Source: Rickettsiales bacterium (lineage in GTDB: Bacteria > Pseudomonadota > Alphaproteobacteria > Rickettsiales > UBA3002). Taken from it: a DNA stretch of 13,523 nt. How positions within the stretch are numbered: position 1 is the stretch's first letter; each line of letters starts with the position of its first letter. Positions 1 through 6,188 of this stretch are shown one piece after another. A model generated the notes under the pieces. That model was not told the origin of the DNA, made no database searches, and was given only the letters and a program-made list of their open reading frames with translations. The position numbers and the translations under genes are program-made. The stretch lies in contig PBPD01000064.1 of NCBI GenBank assembly GCA_002725445.1, positions 1 to 13,523 of the forward strand, given 5' to 3'.

Positions 1-66
1 GCCGCTGCTGAAGAAGCTGCTCCGGCTGAAGAAGCTCCGGCAGAGGAAGAAGCAAAAGCCGAATAA
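1..66 (+). CDS. rpsP: 30S ribosomal protein S16, C-terminal tail (partial)
   Basis: Only the last 21 codons and the TAA stop are in the window. The visible tail is made almost wholly of Ala, Glu and Pro (repeats of the AEEA/APAEE kind). I see no part of the conserved S16 core. The assignment comes from context: rimM, trmD and rplS follow directly, and rpsP is the usual first gene of that operon. Acidic, Ala/Glu-rich C-terminal extensions of S16 are common in alphaproteobacteria (family knowledge). S16 is a 30S assembly protein, which fits RimM, a 30S maturation factor, encoded just downstream. Alternative: any other protein with an Ala/Glu tail, which is unlikely in this position. Confidence 0.8.
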   Translation, partial: AAAEEAAPAEEAPAEEEAKAE

Positions 67-99
67 ACGGCATTTGTTAACCCAAAGCAGGAGAGTGTC

Positions 100-159
100 A
101 TGGAGATCGTTGCACTGGCAGGACTGGCCCTGGCAATCATCGGCATGATGAACGTTTAA
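100..159 (+). CDS. 19-residue hydrophobic small ORF between rpsP and rimM
   Basis: A short reading frame encodes MEIVALAGLALAIIGMMNV and ends in TAA. Its ATG is preceded by a perfect Shine-Dalgarno core, AGGAG at 89-93, with a six-base spacer. This is one of the best ribosome binding sites in the window. The peptide has a single charged residue (Glu2) and an otherwise hydrophobic stretch from about residue 3 to 17, long enough to sit in a membrane or at its surface. Its stop lies 10 bases before the rimM ATG, and rimM has no clear ribosome binding site of its own. I recognise no family. It may be a real microprotein, or a translated leader whose termination delivers ribosomes to rimM. Both are inference; the reading frame and the ribosome binding site are seen directly. 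Confidence 0.5.
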   Translation: MEIVALAGLALAIIGMMNV

Positions 160-169
160 TACGTTGATC

Positions 170-724
170 ATGAACGATAGCGCGCAGCAATCCAAACATG
201 TGGTTCTTGGTGTTATCACCGCTCCGCATGGTGTGCGTGGACAGGTAAAGATCAAAAGCTTTACAAGCGACCCGGCCGACCTCACCGCTTACGGCGAACT
301 GAGCGATGGCAAGGGCACTGTGTATGCTTTGCGCATTAAGGGCGAAGCAAAGGGGCTTTTGATTGCACAAATAGACGGTGTCAATGACCGTAATACAGCC
401 GAGCGGTTGCGTGGCACAGAGCTGGGGGTAGATGCATCGCGCCTGCCCGAGCCGGACGAAGATGAATATTACATCGAAGACCTGATAGGACTGGTGGTAA
501 CGCAAGCCAACGGCGAGACATATGGCCGCGTTACCGCCGTCCACAATTTTGGCGCCGGTGATATCATCGAGATTGAGCGCGCAAGCGACAATAAGCGCGA
601 ACAGCTGCTTTTCAATCATGACACCTTCCCCACAATTGACCTGACCGCAGGCACCATCACCATCACCCCACCTGAATATATTCTCGCCAAGGATTCGGAA
701 CGCAATGAGGAGAGCCATGCTTGA
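170..724 (+). CDS. rimM: Ribosome maturation factor RimM
   Basis: RimM binds S19 and helps the 30S head mature, acting in the cytoplasm. The 184-residue product has the family layout and usual length (about 165-185). An N-terminal RimM beta-barrel carries the typical GVRGQVKIKSFT segment at residues 21-32. A linker rich in Pro and acidic residues follows at about 92-99. A PRC-barrel domain then starts near YYIEDLIGL (100-108). I chose the ATG at 170; an in-frame TTG at 164 would add only two residues. Neither start has a convincing Shine-Dalgarno sequence, so initiation may depend on ribosomes finishing the short ORF that stops at 159. The 3' end overlaps trmD by eight bases. Identity is secure; the exact start is less so. 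Confidence 0.95.
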   Translation: MNDSAQQSKHVVLGVITAPHGVRGQVKIKSFTSDPADLTAYGELSDGKGTVYALRIKGEAKGLLIAQIDGVNDRNTAERLRGTELGVDASRLPEPDEDEYYIEDLIGLVVTQANGETYGRVTAVHNFGAGDIIEIERASDNKREQLLFNHDTFPTIDLTAGTITITPPEYILAKDSERNEESHA

Positions 725-1439
725 CATTACTGTGCTCACTTTATTTCCCGACATGTTTCCCGGCCCCCTTGGGCATTCATTGATTGGCCGCGCACTCGAC
801 AATGAGCTTTGGCGCCTGAACACGATTAACATCCGCGATTACGGCATCGGAAAGCATAAGCAGGTGGATGACACCCCTTATGGCGGCGGCGCCGGGCTGG
901 TAATGAAACCCGATGTGGTGGATGGCGCGATTACTGCCGCACTTGAACAACAACCCTCTGCGCAGCTAGTGCATTTCACCCCGCGCGGGCAACGTATCAC
1001 GCAACCCCTGCTCCAATCACTCACCGAGCGCCCCTTAGTAATGCTATGCGGACGGTTTGAAGCGATAGACGAACGCGTTATAGAGAAATATCAACCTCTT
1101 GAATTGTCATTAGGTGATTTTGTGATGACGGGAGGCGAGCTCGCCGCCATGGCCGTGATTGACGCCACCGTGCGCATGTTGCCCGGCGTAATCGGCGAAG
1201 AAGGCTCGCTGGCAGAGGAAAGTTTCGGATTATGTAAAGATTATGCTTGCTTACTGGAATATCCTCACTATACTAAGCCGCCCAAATGGGACGGGCAAAA
1301 CGTGCCGGAAACGTTGCTGAGCGGGCATCACGGCGAGATTGAAAAGTGGCGTCTGGCGCAGGCAAAAGCGATAACCAAGCAGCGTCGACCTGATTTGTGG
1401 GAACAATATTGCGCGCAAGCGACCGAAGATGAAGGATAA
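717..1439 (+). CDS. trmD: tRNA (guanine-N1-)-methyltransferase TrmD
   Basis: TrmD methylates G37 of tRNAs with S-adenosylmethionine, which prevents +1 frameshifting. It works as a homodimer with a trefoil-knot (SPOUT) fold. The 240-residue product shows the family motifs in order: LTLFPDMF (7-14), DDTPYGGGAGLVMKP (51-65), LCGRFEAIDERVIE (110-123), the knot segment LSLGDFVMTGGE (130-141), and PHYTKPP (183-189) followed by LLSGHH (200-205). The start at 717 has AGGAG at 708-712; an upstream in-frame ATG at 705 overlaps that site and is less likely. The gene overlaps rimM by eight bases. The position of the catalytic Asp169 of E. coli TrmD is Glu168 here, and about five extra residues follow in the same loop (171-178). 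Both could be a lineage variant. Confidence 0.97.
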   Translation: MLDITVLTLFPDMFPGPLGHSLIGRALDNELWRLNTINIRDYGIGKHKQVDDTPYGGGAGLVMKPDVVDGAITAALEQQPSAQLVHFTPRGQRITQPLLQSLTERPLVMLCGRFEAIDERVIEKYQPLELSLGDFVMTGGELAAMAVIDATVRMLPGVIGEEGSLAEESFGLCKDYACLLEYPHYTKPPKWDGQNVPETLLSGHHGEIEKWRLAQAKAITKQRRPDLWEQYCAQATEDEG

Positions 1440-1443
1440 AGCT

Positions 1444-1872
1444 ATGAATATTATTGAGCAACTCGAGCAAGAGCAGCTAACACGTTTGAGCGAGAACAAG
1501 CGTATTGACGAGTTCGCACCGGGCGACACTGTGCGCGTGAATGTGCGTATTGTGGAAGGCGCTAACGAGCGTATTCAGGCCTTTGAAGGTATTTGTATCG
1601 CACGTAAAGAGCGCGGCCTACACACTTCTTTCACCGTTCGCAAACTGAGCCATGGTGAAGGCGTTGAGCGTGTATTCCCGCTGTATGGCCCTCGTGTAGA
1701 TAGTGTTGAGCGTGTTCGTCGTGGTGACGTTCGCCGTGCGAAACTCTATTACTTGCGTGGCCGTACTGGTAAGGCAGCACGTATTAAAGAAAAAATGGAC
1801 TTCACCAAAAAGTCTGACAAGCCAGCTGCTAAAGCTAAAGCTGCTGCTAAAGCGGAGCAAGCGAGCGCATAA
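1444..1872 (+). CDS. rplS: 50S ribosomal protein L19
   Basis: L19 sits at the 30S-50S interface of the ribosome. The 142-residue product starts with the usual helical N-terminus (NIIEQLEQEQ) and contains the core motifs FAPGDTVRVNVRIVEG (29-44), QAFEGICIARK (50-60) and the basic tract PLYGPRVDSVERVRRGDVRRAK (about 79-100). The family is usually about 115-130 residues long. The excess here is an Ala/Lys-rich tail from about residue 122, of low complexity and likely disordered. An AAGGA site at 1432-1436, across the trmD 3' end, serves the ATG at 1444. An in-frame ATG at 1429 lies inside trmD and is rejected because this site would then lie inside the gene. This is the last gene of the operon, followed by a strong terminator. 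Confidence 0.97.
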   Translation: MNIIEQLEQEQLTRLSENKRIDEFAPGDTVRVNVRIVEGANERIQAFEGICIARKERGLHTSFTVRKLSHGEGVERVFPLYGPRVDSVERVRRGDVRRAKLYYLRGRTGKAARIKEKMDFTKKSDKPAAKAKAAAKAEQASA

Positions 1873-1893
1873 CGCTCCCTCCAGCAATGGATC

Positions 1894-1926
1894 AAAAGGC
1901 GGGATGCGCAGCATTCCGCCTTTTTT
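1894..1926 (+). terminator. Rho-independent terminator after rplS
   Basis: A near-perfect inverted repeat pairs 1894-1907 (AAAAGGCGGGATGC) with 1911-1924 (GCATTCCGCCTTTT). It has one G-T pair and a three-base loop GCA, and ends in a run of six T at 1921-1926. The GC-rich stem followed directly by a T tract is the textbook intrinsic terminator form. It lies 21 bases after the rplS stop and separates the ribosomal operon from leuC. Confidence 0.93.
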
Positions 1927-1940
1927 CGTTGTAAATCAGG

Positions 1941-2006
1941 CTTTCTTTTTGGTGTATCCTTGCTATAGTTATCTCCCTTGGAAAAAGCACATATTCACAT
2001 TTTAAA
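1941..2006 (+). promoter_or_regulatory. Candidate leuC promoter region
   Basis: Since a strong terminator precedes it, leuC needs its own promoter in the roughly 90 bases before its ATG. Two sigma-70-like options can be seen. The first is an extended -10, TGCTATAGT (1961-1969), with only a poor -35 (CTTTCT, 1941-1946). The second is TTGGAA (1978-1983), a 17-base spacer and TTTAAA (2001-2006). The second would start the transcript within a few bases of the ATG at 2019, giving a leaderless or nearly leaderless mRNA. Neither is proven; no leucine attenuator hairpin or leader peptide was found. Confidence 0.35.
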
Positions 2007-2018
2007 CTAGTAGATATT

Positions 2019-3455
2019 ATGACCGCACCACGCACTCTATTCGACAAAATCTGGGACAACCACTTAGTTCATCAGGATGAGAATGGCTCGAGCCTGATCT
2101 ATATTGACCGCCATCTGGTTCATGAAGTAACCAGCCCGCAGGCGTTTGAAGGATTGCGCATTGCTGGCCGCCCTGTGCGCCGCCCCGACGCCACACTGGC
2201 TGTAGCTGACCATAACGTGCCCACCACCCCTGATCGCCATGAAGGTATCAAAGACGAAATCTCACGCATTCAGGTCGACACGCTCGAGCAAAACTGTGCA
2301 GCTAATGACATCACCTATCTGAAAATGGATGATGAACGTCAGGGTATTGTGCATATCGTTGGGCCGGAGCAAGGCTTCACCCAACCCGGCATGACGATTG
2401 TCTGTGGCGATTCACACACCTCTACGCACGGCGCCTTTGGCGCGCTGGCATTTGGCATTGGCACCTCCGAGGTGGAGCATGTGCTGGCCACCCAAACACT
2501 GATTCAGTCGCGCGCCAAAAATATGCTGGTGCAGGTGAATGGCACCCTGCCCGCCGGTGTCACCGCCAAAGATATTGTGCTGGCCATCATTGGCAAAATC
2601 GGCACCGCTGGCGGCACCGGCTATGTGATAGAATATGCAGGCGAAGCCATCCGTGAACTGTCGATGGAAGGCCGCATGACCGTGTGCAATATGAGCATTG
2701 AAGCAGGCGCCCGCGCCGGCCTGATTGCACCTGACGAGAAAACCTTTGCCTATGTACAAGGCCGTCCGATGGCGCCAAAAGGCGAAGACTGGGACAAAGC
2801 CGTCGCCTTTTGGAAAACCCTGCCAAGCGACGAAGGCGCACATTATGACCGCGTGATCGAGCTGAATGCAGCTGATATTGTACCGCAAGTGACATGGGGC
2901 ACCAGCCCGGAAGATGTGCTGCCTATCACTGCACAGGTGCCATGCCCTGCCGAGGTGGAAGCCGACAAACGCGACGGCGTACAACGCGCGCTGGACTATA
3001 TGGGTCTCGATGCAGGCGTGAATCTTACCGATGTAGTGATCGACAAAGTATTCATCGGCTCATGCACCAACGGCCGCATTGAGGACCTTCGCGAGGCAGC
3101 GTCTATTGCCAAAGGCCGCAAAGTTGCAAGCAATATCACCCTTGCAATGGTGGTGCCGGGTTCTGGCCTTGTGAAAGCACAGGCCGAGCAGGAAGGGCTG
3201 GATAAGATTTTCATCGAAGCTGGTTTTGAATGGCGCGAAGCGGGCTGCTCGATGTGTCTGGCGATGAACAATGACCGCCTAAGCCCGGGCGAGCGCTGTG
3301 CCTCCACCTCCAATCGTAACTTCGAAGGACGTCAGGGACGCGGTGGCCGCACCCATCTGGTAAGCCCCGGTATGGCCGTGGCAGCTGCCATCAATGGTAA
3401 ACTCTCCGACGTGCGCGACTTCCAACCCGCCACGCTCGATAAAGTAGCCGTGTAG
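2019..3455 (+). CDS. leuC: 3-isopropylmalate dehydratase, large subunit
   Basis: LeuC pairs with LeuD to form isopropylmalate isomerase, which converts 2-isopropylmalate to 3-isopropylmalate in leucine synthesis. It is a cytoplasmic aconitase-family [4Fe-4S] enzyme. The 478-residue product, close to the usual 465-475, shows VCGDSHTSTHGAFGALAFG near residues 128-146 and GSCTNGRIEDLREA around Cys349. The second cysteine pair is in AGCSMCLAMNNDRL (Cys410 and Cys413). Cys349, Cys410 and Cys413 are the expected cluster ligands. The end has the family's RNFEGRQGRGGRTHLVSP form. The ATG at 2019 has no clear Shine-Dalgarno sequence, which fits either a weak site or a leaderless transcript. leuD follows after one intervening lipoprotein gene. 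Confidence 0.97.
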   Translation: MTAPRTLFDKIWDNHLVHQDENGSSLIYIDRHLVHEVTSPQAFEGLRIAGRPVRRPDATLAVADHNVPTTPDRHEGIKDEISRIQVDTLEQNCAANDITYLKMDDERQGIVHIVGPEQGFTQPGMTIVCGDSHTSTHGAFGALAFGIGTSEVEHVLATQTLIQSRAKNMLVQVNGTLPAGVTAKDIVLAIIGKIGTAGGTGYVIEYAGEAIRELSMEGRMTVCNMSIEAGARAGLIAPDEKTFAYVQGRPMAPKGEDWDKAVAFWKTLPSDEGAHYDRVIELNAADIVPQVTWGTSPEDVLPITAQVPCPAEVEADKRDGVQRALDYMGLDAGVNLTDVVIDKVFIGSCTNGRIEDLREAASIAKGRKVASNITLAMVVPGSGLVKAQAEQEGLDKIFIEAGFEWREAGCSMCLAMNNDRLSPGERCASTSNRNFEGRQGRGGRTHLVSPGMAVAAAINGKLSDVRDFQPATLDKVAV

Positions 3456-3461
3456 GAAATC

Positions 3462-3995
3462 ATGCAAAAAATCGTTACTATACTGTCCTGTGTACTGTTG
3501 CTGGGTGCTTGCAACACATTTAGCGAGCGTCATATGGAAGATGTAAGCGATATTACGCAAACAAGGCATAAAGTGACAGGGCTGCGCATTGATGCAGGCA
3601 ATGCCAGCGTACAAAACGATCCCAATTACAACCTTGTCTACGACATCATGTATCGTCAATTGGTCAGTGAAATTCAAAAGATGCCCCCTACAGGACGCCC
3701 TGTCGGGTTGGTGATATCTATCGACGAACTTAAGCTGAACACCAGCACAGCACGCACCATCGTCTTCGGCGATGCATACAGCATCGACGGAACGGTTTCG
3801 ATTGTCGACATGCAAACCCACCAGCCTCTCGTGAGCAAAGAAATCTCTGGCACTGGCGCAGGGCGCGCCGGCCTTCCCGGCATCATTGGTGACGGCATGT
3901 TTACAGAGGAAGAAAAAATAGAATCCGCCATATCAGGCTTCACTGACAGAGCCTTATATTTTGTATACCCTGAACGTAGTGGCTTGCCGTTCTAA
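3462..3995 (+). CDS. Uncharacterised lipoprotein between leuC and leuD
   Basis: The 177-residue product begins with a lipoprotein signal: Lys3, a hydrophobic stretch at 4-14 and a lipobox LGAC ending at Cys17. The mature protein should therefore be acylated at Cys17 and held in the inner or outer membrane facing the periplasm. I do not recognise the mature domain. It has a Gly-rich stretch near GTGAGRAGLPGIIGDGMF in its last third and ends in LYFVYPERSGLPF. Charge and hydrophobicity look like a soluble alpha/beta domain with no further membrane segment. AGGA at 3454-3457, overlapping the leuC TAG, precedes the ATG by four bases, so the gene is probably translated from the leu transcript. A surface lipoprotein has no evident role in leucine synthesis; co-transcription may be incidental. 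Confidence 0.85.
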   Translation: MQKIVTILSCVLLLGACNTFSERHMEDVSDITQTRHKVTGLRIDAGNASVQNDPNYNLVYDIMYRQLVSEIQKMPPTGRPVGLVISIDELKLNTSTARTIVFGDAYSIDGTVSIVDMQTHQPLVSKEISGTGAGRAGLPGIIGDGMFTEEEKIESAISGFTDRALYFVYPERSGLPF

Positions 3996-4012
3996 TATTT
4001 TGGAGAGAAACG

Positions 4013-4621
4013 ATGCAAAAATTTGACACCCTCACCGCTACTGCAGCACCGCTGCCGTTGAACAATGTCGATACCGACATGATCATCCCCAAGCAGTTTC
4101 TGAAAACCATTAAACGCACAGGCCTGTCGGAAGGTTTGTTTTACGAAATGCGCTATGATGTGGATGGCAATAAGAACGACGATTTCATTCTACATCAGCC
4201 CGTTTATGACGAAGCGAAGATTCTTATAGCAGGCGATAATTATGGCTGTGGTTCCTCACGCGAGCACGCACCTTGGGCACTACTGGACTTTGGCATTCGC
4301 TGCGTGATCGCCGAAAGCTTTGCCGATATTTTCTTCAATAATTGCTTCAAGAATGGCATCCTACCCATTGCACTACCAGAAGAAACGGTAACGACACTGA
4401 TGGAAATCGCTAAACAGCCGTCCAACCAAATGACGGTGGATCTGGAACGTCAGATCGTGGTCGCCAATGAACAATCGTTCAGCTTCGATGTTGATCCGTT
4501 CCGTAAGCATTGCCTAATGAATGGTCTGGACGATATTGGCTTGACCTTGGAGAAGATGGAGCATATCGATAGTTATGAAGCCGAGCAGCGCACCAACCTG
4601 CCCTGGCTGTTTGCCGCCTGA
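4013..4621 (+). CDS. leuD: 3-isopropylmalate dehydratase, small subunit
   Basis: LeuD is the swivelling domain-4 partner of LeuC and supplies substrate-recognition residues of isopropylmalate isomerase. The 202-residue product (family about 195-215) has NNVDTDMIIPKQFLKTI at 17-33, the loop GDNYGCGSSREHAPWAL at 74-90, and a FADIFFNNCFKNGILPI segment further on. All three are family signatures. GGAGAG just before the ATG at 4013 is a good ribosome binding site. It follows the lipoprotein gene by 17 bases and precedes a YciI-like gene by 21 bases, so the run from leuC is probably one transcript. Confidence 0.97.
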   Translation: MQKFDTLTATAAPLPLNNVDTDMIIPKQFLKTIKRTGLSEGLFYEMRYDVDGNKNDDFILHQPVYDEAKILIAGDNYGCGSSREHAPWALLDFGIRCVIAESFADIFFNNCFKNGILPIALPEETVTTLMEIAKQPSNQMTVDLERQIVVANEQSFSFDVDPFRKHCLMNGLDDIGLTLEKMEHIDSYEAEQRTNLPWLFAA

Positions 4622-4642
4622 TGCGGCAGTAAGGAGAGCATT

Positions 4643-4957
4643 ATGGCTTTTGCAATCATAGCACGTGACGCCACCGATGATCAGGCAATGGATCGCCGCA
4701 TGGCCGCACGCGACGACCATTTCAAATATATGGATCGCCAAATCCGTCAGGGTAATATGATCTATGGCGGCGCCATGCTGGATGATAACGGGGCAATGGT
4801 TGGCTCCATCATCATCACCGATTTCGCCACCCGCGGAGAGGTGGATAGCTGGCTGAAAGACGAGCCTTACATGACCCAGAAAGTCTGGGACTCGCTGGAA
4901 ATTACCGAGTTGAAAACTGGTAAGCCATTTAAGGCGATGGTGAAAAGCGTCGCATAA
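4643..4957 (+). CDS. YciI-like family protein
   Basis: A 104-residue protein with the dimeric alpha/beta (ferredoxin-like) YciI pattern. It begins with a strand, AFAIIARD, followed by a helix containing the R-x-x-H-x-x-Y element (Arg23, His26, Tyr29). Then come a Gly-rich turn (GGAMLDDNGAMVGSIII), a DFATRGEVDSWLKDEPY helix, and a final strand with KPF. His26 is the likely conserved polar centre of the family. YciI proteins have no agreed general function; some relatives are dehydrochlorinases or chlorohydrolases. AAGGAGAG before the ATG at 4643 is a strong ribosome binding site. The gene sits between leuD and leuB, an arrangement that suggests a housekeeping or repair role, though that is inference only. 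Confidence 0.85.
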   Translation: MAFAIIARDATDDQAMDRRMAARDDHFKYMDRQIRQGNMIYGGAMLDDNGAMVGSIIITDFATRGEVDSWLKDEPYMTQKVWDSLEITELKTGKPFKAMVKSVA

Positions 4958-4990
4958 GGCTGAACCCCTTATTTTCCTTGCGTTTATGGC

Positions 4991-5019
4991 TTGACCCTCC
5001 TCGCCTAACGCACTAAATT
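4991..5019 (+). promoter_or_regulatory. Candidate promoter before leuB
   Basis: In the 85-base gap before leuB, TTGACC (4991-4996; five of six to the -35 consensus) and TAAATT (5014-5019; four of six to the -10) are separated by exactly 17 bases. A transcript would start near 5026 and keep the leuB ribosome binding site (AGAGGA just before 5039). This could allow leuB-asd-lyase to be expressed apart from leuCD. No terminator is seen in this gap, so read-through from leuD is also likely. Confidence 0.35.
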
Positions 5020-5042
5020 TCTGCGCTCAGCAAGAGGATAGC

Positions 5043-6158
5043 ATGACCACAAAACATATACTTTTATTGCCGGGTGATGGCATTGGCCCCGAAGTGGTGG
5101 CCGAGACACAAAAAATTATCGACTGGTTTTCCAAGCAAGGCAGCGTAAATTTCACCGCCAGCGAGGCATTGCTGGGTGGCGCCGCCTATGACGAAACCGG
5201 CACCCCGTTCCCACAAGCAACCATTGACGCAGCGCATAAAGCCGATGCGATTTTGCTGGGTGCTGTAGGTGGACCGAAATGGGAGCCGCTGGATATCAGC
5301 GTGCGCCCCGAAAAAGGCCTGCTGGGCATACGCAAAGAATTGGGGCTGTTTGCTAATTTGCGCCCTGCCATTTGCTTTGACGCACTGGCCGATGCATCGA
5401 GCCTGAAACGCGAGCTGGTGAGCGGGCTGGACATTATGATTGTGCGCGAATTAACCGGCGGCATCTATTTTGGTCAGCCGCGCGGCGTTGCAACAGAAGG
5501 CAATGCACGCGTTGGACGCAACACGCTGGTGTATCACGACTGGGAAGTACAGCGCATTGCGCGCGTGGCGTTCGATCTGGCGCAAAAACGCGGCAAAAAA
5601 CTATGCTCGGTAGACAAAGCCAACGTGCTGGAAGCAACCGAAATGTGGCGCGAAGAAGTGCAGAAAATTGGCGATGCGGAGTATAGCGATATCGAGCTGA
5701 GCCATATGTATGTCGACAATGCATCGATGCAGCTGGTGCGCAATCCGAAACAGTTTGATGTGGTGGTAACCACCAATATGTTTGGCGATATCCTTTCTGA
5801 CTGCGCGGCTATGCTGACCGGATCGCTTGGTATGCTGCCATCGGCTAGTCTGGGCGAAGAAAAAGACGGCAAGCGCGCCGCCCTTTACGAACCAGTACAT
5901 GGCTCGGCACCTGACATTGCCGGCCAAGGCGTTGCAAACCCTATCGCCACCATTTTGAGCTTCGCTATGATGCTGCGTTATTCGTTTGATATGGGCACAG
6001 AGGCTGATCAGCTGGAAGCGGCGGTCAATGCGGTGTTGGCCAGCGGCAAACGTACGGGCGACATTATGCAGGACGGTGCAGAACAGGTGGGCACGCCCGA
6101 AATGGGTGATGCCATCATTGGCGAGCTGGAGCGTTTGCGCAACAAAGCCGCCGCCTAA
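5043..6158 (+). CDS. leuB: 3-isopropylmalate dehydrogenase
   Basis: LeuB oxidises and decarboxylates 3-isopropylmalate with NAD+ and Mg2+ or Mn2+, giving 2-oxoisocaproate, the last carbon-skeleton step to leucine. The 371-residue product is of standard length. It shows LPGDGIGPEV (9-18), LLGAVGGPKW (71-80), RKELGLFANLRP (97-108) and RELTGGIYFG (135-144). The metal-site segment NMFGDILSDCAAMLTGSLG and the NAD-binding VHGSAPDIAGQGVANP follow in the second half. LLGAVGGPKW and the RELTGGIYFG loop favour LeuB over isocitrate or tartrate dehydrogenases of the same fold. AGAGGA lies just before the ATG at 5043. asd follows after 30 bases. Confidence 0.97.
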   Translation: MTTKHILLLPGDGIGPEVVAETQKIIDWFSKQGSVNFTASEALLGGAAYDETGTPFPQATIDAAHKADAILLGAVGGPKWEPLDISVRPEKGLLGIRKELGLFANLRPAICFDALADASSLKRELVSGLDIMIVRELTGGIYFGQPRGVATEGNARVGRNTLVYHDWEVQRIARVAFDLAQKRGKKLCSVDKANVLEATEMWREEVQKIGDAEYSDIELSHMYVDNASMQLVRNPKQFDVVVTTNMFGDILSDCAAMLTGSLGMLPSASLGEEKDGKRAALYEPVHGSAPDIAGQGVANPIATILSFAMMLRYSFDMGTEADQLEAAVNAVLASGKRTGDIMQDGAEQVGTPEMGDAIIGELERLRNKAAA

Positions 6159-6188
6159 CGGAAACCAAAAAAGAAGCAAAAGGCAGAT

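Noticed and set aside
655..668. CATCACCATCACC tract in rimM, resembling a His-tag coding repeat
   Set aside because: It is read in the rimM frame as Thr-Ile-Thr-Ile-Thr of a normal beta-strand, not as histidines.
137..832. Minus-strand reading frame of 231 codons across rimM
   Set aside because: It covers rimM and the short ORF in the antisense direction, shows no family motif and no good ribosome binding site; rimM has clear motifs.
2412..2984. Minus-strand reading frame of 190 codons inside leuC
   Set aside because: Its His/Ala/Gly-rich, motif-free product is typical of a shadow of a real gene.
4958..4985. AAGG...CCTT pairing as a terminator after the YciI-like gene
   Set aside because: Only four pairs, with a long loop and no T run after it.
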